A stretch of 52,259 bases of DNA. Origin: Chromobacterium haemolyticum. Its GTDB lineage: Bacteria > Pseudomonadota > Gammaproteobacteria > Burkholderiales > Chromobacteriaceae. Within the stretch, counting starts at the first letter, position 1, and every line of letters begins with the position of its first letter. The position numbers and the translations under genes are program-made. The DNA is taken from NCBI RefSeq assembly GCF_002081825.1, contig NZ_MUKU01000036.1:1-52259 (forward strand), written 5' to 3'. The notes beneath the pieces are model-generated. The model worked only from the letters and a program-made list of their open reading frames with translations. It was not told the origin of the DNA and did not search any database. Of this stretch, positions 43,293 through 50,088 are shown piece by piece.

Positions 43293-43667
43293 ATGCAAAC
43301 TCAATCTTCTCCCCAACCCTGGCTGGGCTGGGCTTTTCTGCTGGTGGCCATCGCTACCGAAATCTTGGGCACGTCCTTCATGGCTTACGCCGCCCGCACC
43401 GAAAGCTACTGGGGCTACGGCGTGATGGCGGCGGCGCTGGCGCTGTCCTATTACTTCCTGTCTCTCGCCATCCGCACTATCTCCGTGGGCGTGGCTTACG
43501 CCGCCTGGGAAGCCTTGGGCCTGGCCGGTCTGGCGCTGATCGGCGTCTATCTGTTTGGCGAAACCTTGCTGACTCAGGAAATCATCGGGCTGGGCTTGTC
43601 CGTGGTGGGCATTGCCTGCGTAGTGTCCGGCGAAGCCGATGAACAAACCCAGGAGCAAAGCGCATGA
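43293..43667 (+). CDS. SMR-family exporter subunit, MdtJ-like
   Basis: 124 residues from MQTQSSPQPWLGWAFLLVAI; AGGAG lies 6 bases before the ATG at 43293. Four membrane helices are present. Helix 1 carries the essential Glu in LVAIATEILGTSFMAYAA. ISVGVAYAAWEALGLAG matches the MdtJ pattern (LGVAYALWEGIG). SMR proteins act as dual-topology dimers; MdtJ works only together with MdtI as a spermidine exporter in E. coli. The start of the partner gene overlaps the stop by 4 bases. Substrate is inferred from the pair type; quaternary ammonium compounds or guanidine derivatives are alternatives. Confidence 0.88.
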   Translation: MQTQSSPQPWLGWAFLLVAIATEILGTSFMAYAARTESYWGYGVMAAALALSYYFLSLAIRTISVGVAYAAWEALGLAGLALIGVYLFGETLLTQEIIGLGLSVVGIACVVSGEADEQTQEQSA

Positions 43668-43984
43668 AAACCGTATTCTATTTATTCGTAGTGTCCTCGG
43701 CCCTGATCGAAGTGGCCGCCAACCTGATGCTGGAAAAGTCCAACGGCTTCCGCAACAAGGCTTGGGGCTTCGGCGCCATCGCCATGGTTTGGGTGGCTTT
43801 CACCCTTCTGGGCCAGGCGGTGCGCGGCATCGACCTTGCCGTGGCTTACGCGCTGTGGGGCGCGCTGGGCATCATTGGCACCGCCATCGGCGCGCGCGTC
43901 TTTTTTGGCCAGCGGCTCAAGCCGCTGGGCTGGGTGGGCATGGCGGTGGTGATTTCCTCGGTAGTGGTGCTGACCACCGCCTGA
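43664..43984 (+). CDS. SMR-family exporter subunit, MdtI-like
   Basis: 106 residues, four membrane helices. Helix 1 holds the essential Glu in SSALIEVAANLMLEKSNGFR, very like MdtI (LEIVANVFLKFSDGFR). RGIDLAVAYALWGALGIIGT and FFGQRLKPLGWVGM also follow MdtI closely. It should form a heterodimer with the product of the overlapping upstream gene. A weak hairpin TATGGCG/CGCCATA at 44051-44069 lies downstream and may mark the end of the transcript. Confidence 0.9.
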   Translation: MKTVFYLFVVSSALIEVAANLMLEKSNGFRNKAWGFGAIAMVWVAFTLLGQAVRGIDLAVAYALWGALGIIGTAIGARVFFGQRLKPLGWVGMAVVISSVVVLTTA

Positions 43985-44114
43985 TAAACCTCGGCGGCGT
44001 TCAGTGACGCTTTTATGACGCGCCGCCGCCTACGACCTGTCCTATCTGAGTATGGCGACCCGCGCCATAACGGTTTAGGGTACGGGCTCCATCCAAGCAA
44101 TGAAAGGCTGAGAC

Positions 44115-44273
44115 ATGCAACAGTATCAAGTCTTGAGCAGCATGAGCCAAGAGTCCTTGGAAAACACCCAAGCCTTGCTCACCCTCTGCGAGCACTGCGC
44201 CAGCGATGTCGGCATCCTGGCCATCCACGGCGAAACAGATCAACCTTGCGAGCTGTGCGGCGAAGTCGATTGA
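44115..44273 (+). CDS. 52-residue protein with two CxxC motifs
   Basis: The ATG at 44115 follows AAAGG, and the frame ends at TGA 44273. The product begins MQQYQVLSSMSQESLENTQA and contains CEHC near residue 28 and CELC near residue 46, spaced about 18 residues apart, as in a small zinc ribbon or rubredoxin-like knuckle. The remaining residues are acidic. No family was recognised. A strong terminator follows 24 bases after the stop, which supports a genuine short transcript. It may be co-transcribed with the SMR pair, 130 bases upstream. Confidence 0.65.
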   Translation: MQQYQVLSSMSQESLENTQALLTLCEHCASDVGILAIHGETDQPCELCGEVD

Positions 44274-44296
44274 CGCGCCCCCTTCGACCACACACC

Positions 44297-44324
44297 GGGC
44301 CGGCCATGCCGGCCCTTTGTTTTT
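44297..44324 (+). terminator. Terminator after the CxxC small protein
   Basis: GGGCCGGC, loop CAT, GCCGGCCC, then TTTGTTTTT. A strong rho-independent terminator on the plus strand. Confidence 0.9.
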
Positions 44325-44454
44325 CCCGGCGCCGCCGCGCCGGCAGCCGCTTTCCTGGAGGGCATTTTCGTATTGCCCAATGTCGATTCGCAGCGCACGC
44401 ACGGCTGGGCTTCGAGGAAACCGAGAGAGTGTTTTTTTCAGGAAAGCGCTTTCC

Positions 44455-44600
44455 TAAGAACCTGTTCACGATCTTTTCTGATCGGAAGTCTTGTTCAAAG
44501 CAACGCTTTCAGAATGCTCATCTACCACCTGCACATTCCGCTTCTTCAACCGTTTTCGCCTGGTCTCGCCTTAGCTCGCGAGATCGTGAACACGTTCTAA
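44455..44600. repeat. Palindromic intergenic element, copy F (inverted orientation)
   Basis: About 146 bases, from TAAGAACCTGTTCACGATCT to AGATCGTGAACACGTTCTAA. The interior carries the reverse complement of the core (AATGCTCAT...CACATTCCGC, then CCGTTTTCGCCTGGTCTCGCC). It lies just after a 16-base perfect palindrome AGGAAAGCGCTTTCCT at 44440-44455. Confidence 0.88.
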
Positions 44601-44839
44601 AGCCAATTTGCTTCGGCCGCGCATCGAAGAGGCAATATTGAAAACGGTCGACCTTCCACGCCGTCTTCAAGGCGCCACCCAGTCCTTGATGATGCGATGG
44701 CGAAAAAACTACATAAGTTAATCAAATTGCTTGCACCCTACAATCTCATCTTCTAGTATCCGCCTCAGACAGTACAAGAACAATCCATTTTAAATGTACT
44801 TGACCTATTGCATAAGCAATATGACTGAATCACCCCATC
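44601..44839 (+). promoter_or_regulatory. AT-rich region upstream of the biosynthetic cassette
   Basis: About 240 bases between two repeat elements, no gene. TTGACC at 44800-44805 resembles a -35 box and is followed by the dyad TATTGC-ATAA-GCAATA (44806-44821), but a good -10 at 17 bases is lacking. Promoter or operator function for the cassette at 45055 is plausible, although repeat copy G would then lie inside the transcribed leader. Confidence 0.35.
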
Positions 44840-44986
44840 TTAGAATCTGTTCACGGTCTTGCGAGCTAAGGCGAGACAAGGCGAAAACGAGCGAGAAAGC
44901 GGAATGTACTCGTGGCACATGAGCATTTTGAGCTTGGTTTCAACGCCGTATCGCCGACGCGCAGCAGATCATAATACAGCTTCTTA
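44840..44986. repeat. Palindromic intergenic element, copy G
   Basis: About 147 bases, from TTAGAATCTGTTCACGGTCT to AGATCATAATACAGCTTCTTA. The interior is nearly identical to copy B (GGCGAGACAAGGCGAAAACG, GCGGAATGTACTCGTGGCAC, ATGAGCATTTTGAGC, CAACGCCGTATCGCC). It stands 68 bases before the ATP-grasp gene. Confidence 0.9.
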
Positions 44987-45054
44987 GGGATGGCATTGAC
45001 TCGGCCTGAGGCTTAGCGACGGAAAGATCGGTCAAGAGCGACTGCAGGGAGGAA

Positions 45055-46413
45055 ATGGCCTTGACCCCTCATTCATCCTCATATCCTACCGTCTGCATCG
45101 CCAATGCAATCGACACCCTGCGCCCCATCATTCAGCGCGCGCCAACCGCGCCCGAAAAAACGCGGATAACCAAGTCGCTCTTCCCGCAGCAGGATCAGGC
45201 GGTCTTCTGGCGACCATTGGACAAACTAATCATATCCGAGCAGCCAATAGAAGGATTCCAGTGGCTCGGCGCCTTCCTTGGCGCCTCTCACGCGCAAAAC
45301 ATCAGCCCCAAACACCCCAGCGGCAACCTCTTTCGAGACGTGGTGCTCGACTCTGCATTGCAGGCCGCCATCGTGCAGTGGAGCGGCGCGGCGCGCTGCA
45401 TCCAGCTCATCGTGCACACCACGACCCAAGAGCTGTGGCCTATGGTGCAGTTTCTGCGACAGCAGCTGAAACTAACCGTGTTGCTTCCTGAAAGCTGTTC
45501 CGATCAGGCCTTTAGGGATCGCCTGGATTCCAAATCCGGCTTTCGCCAATTCGCCTCGGATCATGGCTTCAGCGTCGGCAGAGCCAGAATCGCCAACGGC
45601 CGGTGTTGCGCTACGCGCGCAGAAGCCGCCATCGCCATTGCCGATCTGCTGGCGACGGACAGGCCGGCGATTGCCAAACCGGACCGCGGCGAGGCCAGCG
45701 TTGGCCTGAATGTGTTCCAACCCGGCACTAGCGGGTCCATCCTGCGCGATACGCTGGGCGCCAATTCTTATTTTGGCGACGAACCCATTGTCATTGAGGA
45801 ATACATACAAGGCGACGAACTTACTTTTCCCTCGGTGGAATACTTTGTTCCCATGGAGAGCGGCCAAGCGCCCTATCTGACTTATGCCTGCTCCATGCTA
45901 TTCAGCGACATGCTGGAGCTATGCGGCAACTTCGTGTCTCCTGAACACCGCCATACTCCTTGGCACGAGCCGCTGTGCAATGCCGGCCTCCGCCTTGCGC
46001 AAGCGATGCAAGACGCCGGTTTCGTCGGTTATTTCGATATCGATGCGGTCGCCCTGCCCAATGGGGACAGCATCATGCTGGACCTGAACCCACGCCGCAC
46101 CGGCGCAACGCATGTGCACGAGTTTGCCTCGGCCACGCTGGGCGCAGGCTACCAGCGCACCCACACGGTTGGCGCCATCGATTTATACGGACAGCGCCCA
46201 GTTCAATTCGAAGAAGTTCTCTCCAAGCTGGGCTCATCTATTCGCAGCCCGCTGACCGCAACCGCAGCTTGCATGCCCTGCGAGCTCACCGGACTTCAAG
46301 AAGGCCGCATCAGTCTCATGCTTTGGGGTCCCACTGCCGAATCGGTCTTGTCTTTGCAACAAACCGCTCAGAAAGCGCTGCAACCACTGGGTTTTCCACT
46401 CGACGGCACGTAG
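45055..46413 (+). CDS. ATP-grasp ligase, first gene of the biosynthetic cassette
   Basis: 452 residues. ATP-grasp enzymes activate a carboxylate as acyl phosphate and couple it to an amine, often forming a peptide-like bond. The C-terminal two thirds carry the fold: a conserved Lys in IAKPDRGEASVGLNVF (Lys208), the adenine-contacting acidic pair in PIVIEEYIQGDELTF (residues 248-249), and the metal-binding DIDAVALPNGD and IMLDLNPRRTGATHV (Asp343, Asn345, Arg347). The first 150 residues resemble the pre-ATP-grasp domain of stand-alone ligases. The start is the ATG two bases after GGGAGGAA; a TTG two codons later has better spacing. The substrates are unknown. Gene order suggests the amino partner may be the product of the KamA-like enzyme. 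Confidence 0.88.
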   Translation: MALTPHSSSYPTVCIANAIDTLRPIIQRAPTAPEKTRITKSLFPQQDQAVFWRPLDKLIISEQPIEGFQWLGAFLGASHAQNISPKHPSGNLFRDVVLDSALQAAIVQWSGAARCIQLIVHTTTQELWPMVQFLRQQLKLTVLLPESCSDQAFRDRLDSKSGFRQFASDHGFSVGRARIANGRCCATRAEAAIAIADLLATDRPAIAKPDRGEASVGLNVFQPGTSGSILRDTLGANSYFGDEPIVIEEYIQGDELTFPSVEYFVPMESGQAPYLTYACSMLFSDMLELCGNFVSPEHRHTPWHEPLCNAGLRLAQAMQDAGFVGYFDIDAVALPNGDSIMLDLNPRRTGATHVHEFASATLGAGYQRTHTVGAIDLYGQRPVQFEEVLSKLGSSIRSPLTATAACMPCELTGLQEGRISLMLWGPTAESVLSLQQTAQKALQPLGFPLDGT

Positions 46414-46526
46414 CGTTTCAGCTACGGCAGTCATCGTGCAAGGACTCACGACGCGCAGCCGACTTTGAACGAGCCCCAAGCTCGGCAAGGCGCGCGATCA
46501 CGACAATACATTAGAAGGAAATTCTC

Positions 46527-47426
46527 ATGGCTGCTTATCAAGTCTGTGGCCTGCCACTGCTATCTCCTTTGATTGTCGGTTCTGGTCCCATCACCGACAA
46601 CGAGCGCAATATCCGGCGCTTCCTGCGCGCCGGCGCGGGCGCCGTCGTCACCAAGACCATTCACCCCAAGCCGCCCAAAGACAACGATGAAAAAGTGATT
46701 GCCATTCCAAGCGGCTGGTTGAATAGCACGACTTATTCCCAGCGCCCCGTCGGCGGCTGGATGGCCATACTCTCCCGCCTGGCAGCGGATAATGCGCCAG
46801 TCATGGCTTCCATCCATGCCGACTCGCCTGGCGAACTCGCGTCATTGGCCGCGGCGATTGCGACAACCGGTTGCCGGGCTCTGGAGCTGGGCATTTCCTG
46901 TCTTAACGAGGCCGAGAAGTTCATGGACACCCCCAAGCGGGTTTTCGACTATGCGCTAGCGGTAAAAAGAGCCGTCAACCTGCCCTTCAGCGTAAAACTA
47001 GGCATCAGCAGCACGCTGCGGCAGCGCGTCGACGCCGCCATTAGCGCGGGGGCGCATGCGATTACCTTGAGCGACACGATTCTTGGACTCGTCGTGGATC
47101 CCCGCACATCGCAAATCCGCCTGGGAGGCGCATACGGTTACTCGGGGCCAGGCATCCGCCCACTGGTGCAAGCTGCCATCTACGAGTTGCGTAGAACCGG
47201 AGTCTCGATACCCATCTTTGGGTCGGGCGGCGTGATGTCGTCAAGCGACGCCATCGAGTACTTATGCATAGGCGCGAATGCGGTCCAGATTTACTCTGTG
47301 CTGCAGACCAAAAACCATTCTGTCGCGCAAATATCGGCAGGCATCACCAAGCTGTTGGCCGAACGGCAGATCCCACTCTCTCAATTGATAGGCAGCAGCT
47401 TGTATTTGGAGGAGCAGACATGCTGA
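46527..47426 (+). CDS. Dihydroorotate dehydrogenase-like FMN enzyme
   Basis: 299 residues, ATG preceded by AGAAGGAAA. This TIM-barrel flavoprotein belongs to the PyrD / dihydropyrimidine dehydrogenase (PreA) group, which oxidises or reduces the 5,6-bond of pyrimidine-type rings. Visible landmarks are LLSPLIVGSGPITDNERNIR, AVVTKTIHPKPP, the active-loop region LGISCLNEAEKF (Cys where class 1 enzymes have NLSCPN), the FMN-contacting PFSVKLG and TLSDT, and the phosphate-binding FGSGGVMSSSDA with GANAVQIYSVL. It has neither the N-terminal membrane helix of class 2 PyrD nor a second domain. A biosynthetic rather than housekeeping role is inferred from its position in the cassette. Confidence 0.88.
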   Translation: MAAYQVCGLPLLSPLIVGSGPITDNERNIRRFLRAGAGAVVTKTIHPKPPKDNDEKVIAIPSGWLNSTTYSQRPVGGWMAILSRLAADNAPVMASIHADSPGELASLAAAIATTGCRALELGISCLNEAEKFMDTPKRVFDYALAVKRAVNLPFSVKLGISSTLRQRVDAAISAGAHAITLSDTILGLVVDPRTSQIRLGGAYGYSGPGIRPLVQAAIYELRRTGVSIPIFGSGGVMSSSDAIEYLCIGANAVQIYSVLQTKNHSVAQISAGITKLLAERQIPLSQLIGSSLYLEEQTC

Positions 47427-48181
47427 CTAACGCTCGCCACTTGGCAGACCTGACCAGCGCTGAACTCCCGGTCATGGTGAAACATTCCACCGTGGTCTGG
47501 GGGGTGGGCAGCATAGAACAACATGGGCCACACCTGCCTTTATCCGTCGATCTAGACATCGCGGCGGCTCTCTGCGAGGCCGTCGCCGCGCGCCTTGACA
47601 ATGCTTACCTTGCTCCGGCGCAGACTTTTGGCGCCCGGTCATTGCCACAAAGCGGCGGCGGCCTGTTCTATCCGGGAACGCTGTACCTGACCGGCGCCAC
47701 CCTCATCGACTATCTGCAGGAACTCATCAGCGGCCTGGCCCAACTGGAGTGCGCGCATCTGCTGATAATCAATGGGCACTACGAGAACGAGGCTTTCCTA
47801 TTCGAGGCGATAGACCACTGTCGTCAGGCTGGCCAGTTAACACATACCCGAGTTTCCGCCTTCAGTTGGTGGAGCCTGGTGCAGACTGATTGGATCAGCC
47901 AACACATTGGCCCCCGTTTCCCCGGCTGGCATGCCGAACATGCCGGGCTGACAGAAACGAGCCTGATGCTGTATCTGCGTCCCGATGTCGTCAGGGTAGA
48001 ACGGCCCGTCCATGACACCCCTCCGCTCTCCGGCCTCTACTCCCACCCCGCGGACCCTGATTTGACCAGCAACAACGGGGTCTTGTCTTCCACTCTGGGC
48101 TCCTCAATGGAGCTGGGCAAAGCCTTGTTCGAGCACGTGGTAGAGCAAGTGCTCGAGCACGCAAGCCATCAAACGGCATAA
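47420..48181 (+). CDS. Creatininase-family metallohydrolase
   Basis: 253 residues from the ATG at 47420, with GGAGGAG upstream, overlapping the preceding gene by 7 bases. Creatininase hydrolyses a cyclic amide using two metal ions. The known ligands Glu34, His36, Asp45, His120 and Glu122 of Pseudomonas creatininase have matches at Glu33, His35, Asp44, His120 and Glu122 (EQHGPHLPLSVD and NGHYENE). HAEHAGLTETS (171-181) is the usual third motif. Relatives include creatinine amidohydrolase, the formamide hydrolase of riboflavin/F420 metabolism and MftE, the peptidase of the mycofactocin pathway. Hydrolysis of a ring amide or a small peptide is possible. No precursor peptide gene was seen nearby. 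Confidence 0.9.
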   Translation: MLTNARHLADLTSAELPVMVKHSTVVWGVGSIEQHGPHLPLSVDLDIAAALCEAVAARLDNAYLAPAQTFGARSLPQSGGGLFYPGTLYLTGATLIDYLQELISGLAQLECAHLLIINGHYENEAFLFEAIDHCRQAGQLTHTRVSAFSWWSLVQTDWISQHIGPRFPGWHAEHAGLTETSLMLYLRPDVVRVERPVHDTPPLSGLYSHPADPDLTSNNGVLSSTLGSSMELGKALFEHVVEQVLEHASHQTA

Positions 48182-48195
48182 CCATGGAGACTGTG

Positions 48196-48765
48196 ATGAA
48201 CCACTCGATAGCACCGCATATTCCACCCGCCAGGATGGAGGACGTTTCTGTCTTCGTTGGCGGGCCCATACAACATGCGCTGAAAAAAGAGGGAATGACG
48301 ACGGAAGCGGCATCGCCGATCAAGGCCGTCCATGACGTCATTCATGGGATGAGGCTGCACTTGCTTTCCGCTCACCTTGCCGAGCGCTTTGGACAAGATA
48401 GCCACAACTACTCGCCCACCGAGGTGGTGCTGCGCGACTATGACTGGATGCTGCAATGTTCGCTCTTCATCGCCATCTTGCCTTGCGACAGTCAGAGCCA
48501 ACTGATCCGGACCGATGGCACCCATATCGAGCTTGGCTGGGCCTCCTCCCTCAAGAAACCGATATTGGTTCTTGCCCAGTCACACAGCCATGCCCAGCTG
48601 TCCCATCTCGTCAAAGGGCTGGCATGCGTCAGCCAAGTCAAGATCCTTGACCTGGGCAGCGTCTTGCAAAAACCGCAAATCCTGCAGCAGGCGATCCAGG
48701 CACAACTTCCGCCGGCAGGTCAGGACATTGGCCCCAGCCACTTGATGAAAAATCCCGCCCGGTGA
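48196..48765 (+). CDS. Nucleoside 2-deoxyribosyltransferase-like protein
   Basis: 189 residues from the ATG at 48196 (GGAG 6 bases upstream); an ATG at 48184 is also in frame. The fold pattern of the NDT/N-glycosidase superfamily is seen: DVSVFVGGPIQHALKKE at the start, DWMLQCSLFIAILP in the middle, and DGTHIELGWASSLKKPILVL with Glu112 as probable nucleophile. Family members move or remove a base from a nucleoside or nucleotide. MilB and BlsM of mildiomycin and blasticidin S pathways are CMP hydrolases of this fold. Whether this one hydrolyses a nucleotide or a cyclic nucleotide cannot be read from the sequence. It lies between the creatininase-like and KamA-like genes. Confidence 0.8.
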   Translation: MNHSIAPHIPPARMEDVSVFVGGPIQHALKKEGMTTEAASPIKAVHDVIHGMRLHLLSAHLAERFGQDSHNYSPTEVVLRDYDWMLQCSLFIAILPCDSQSQLIRTDGTHIELGWASSLKKPILVLAQSHSHAQLSHLVKGLACVSQVKILDLGSVLQKPQILQQAIQAQLPPAGQDIGPSHLMKNPAR

Positions 48766-48817
48766 GCGAAACGGCCGGCCAGGTTTTTCCTTCATTGCCA
48801 TCGGAGGCGACCCTACC

Positions 48818-50077
48818 ATGCGTCTACATCAATTAGTCAAGGACATGCAGTTCGATGATCCACTCTGGCAGGAGCGCCACACCATTACCCGGCCAGAACA
48901 GCTGCGGGAGGTGCTGGATGAGATCTTGCGCCCGTCGGCGCTGGACGACATGATTGCCGGCCTGCAAAAAGCATCGATGTCGGTTCGCATCAATCCCTAT
49001 CTGCTCGATCTGATTAATTGGCAAGATATGGAGCATGATCCTATCCGTCGGCAGTTTCTACCCCTCGCCTCGGAAATGACGGCATCACACCCCTTGCAGT
49101 CGCTTGACGCCTTGGACGAAACAGCAGACTCACCGGTGGAAGGCTTGGTCCATCGTTATCCGGACCGGGCCTTGTTGCTGGTGACGGATCGCTGTCCGGT
49201 TTACTGTCGCTTCTGCACCCGTAGCTACAGCGTCGGCGTTGATACCAGTTCAGTCATCAAGGTGCGCGCCCAATCCATATCGCATCGATGGCAGTCTATC
49301 CTGTCTCATCTGCGCATGACGCCGGGCATTGTGGATGTCGTCGTATCGGGAGGAGATTGCGCTCGGCTCAAAGCCAGCCAAATACTAGAAATAGGACGAG
49401 GCCTCATCGCGATCCCATCCATTCGGCGCATCCGCTTCGCTTCAAAAGGGCTCTCGGTATTGCCAATGAAGATCACCCGGGATGATGCCTGGACCGATGC
49501 CTTGACCGTGGTAAGCGATGAAGGCAGGCGCCAAGGCGTGGAGGTCTCCCTGCAGACCCACTTCAATCACCCTATTGAAATCACGCCTTCCGTGTTGTCC
49601 GCGGCCAATCTGCTGTTTGCCAAAGGCGTGATGGTGCGAAATCAATCCGTTCTTCTGCGCGGAGTCAATGACAATGCAAACGTGCTTGGTCGTCTCATCA
49701 AACACCTGGGGGACTTGCACATCCATCCATATTATGTGTACCTATGCGACCCGGCTCCCGGCATTGAGGACATGCGAGTCGACTTGGCAACGGCCTGCCG
49801 GCTGGAAAAAGCAGTGAGGGGCGTGACTGCGGGTTACAATATGCCCGCATTTGTCATCGACGCTCCCGGCGGTGGCGGCAAGCGCCTTATCCATAGTTAC
49901 GAGCGCTATGATCGTTACTCGGGCCTATCCACCTTTACCGCTCCTGCGGTCAAAGCCGGCCGCCTCTTCCTGTATCCGGACCCGCTGCACGCGCTCAGCC
50001 CGGATGCGCGTCGGGATTGGCTCGATCCGCAACGGGCGCAAGCGATGGTGGCCGAGATGCAGCGCCAAAGTGCTTAA
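48818..50077 (+). CDS. KamA-family radical SAM aminomutase (lysine 2,3-aminomutase-like)
   Basis: 419 residues, close to Clostridium lysine 2,3-aminomutase (416). The 4Fe-4S cluster motif is CPVYCRFC (Cys126, 130, 133). Arg135 two residues later corresponds to the carboxylate-binding Arg134. The PLP-binding Lys lies in DAPGGGGK (Lys355). Asp311 (LCDPAPG) and Asp348 (VIDAP) are 37 residues apart, exactly the spacing of Asp293 and Asp330 that hold the epsilon-amino group of lysine; glutamate-type mutases replace these. This predicts a basic substrate such as lysine or arginine and a beta-amino acid product. It is not EpmB: that is shorter, and no efp or epmA gene is near. The gene has its own GGAGG site about 10 bases upstream. 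Confidence 0.9.
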   Translation: MRLHQLVKDMQFDDPLWQERHTITRPEQLREVLDEILRPSALDDMIAGLQKASMSVRINPYLLDLINWQDMEHDPIRRQFLPLASEMTASHPLQSLDALDETADSPVEGLVHRYPDRALLLVTDRCPVYCRFCTRSYSVGVDTSSVIKVRAQSISHRWQSILSHLRMTPGIVDVVVSGGDCARLKASQILEIGRGLIAIPSIRRIRFASKGLSVLPMKITRDDAWTDALTVVSDEGRRQGVEVSLQTHFNHPIEITPSVLSAANLLFAKGVMVRNQSVLLRGVNDNANVLGRLIKHLGDLHIHPYYVYLCDPAPGIEDMRVDLATACRLEKAVRGVTAGYNMPAFVIDAPGGGGKRLIHSYERYDRYSGLSTFTAPAVKAGRLFLYPDPLHALSPDARRDWLDPQRAQAMVAEMQRQSA

Positions 50078-50088
50078 CCGCACAGCCA

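Noticed and set aside
44697-44756. 17-codon frame (MAKKLHKLIK...) before the cassette as a possible precursor peptide
   Set aside because: No ribosome site, stops well before the cassette, and a repeat element lies in between.
46414-46526. Precursor peptide gene between the ATP-grasp and flavoprotein genes
   Set aside because: Only a ten-codon GTG frame is present, without a ribosome site.
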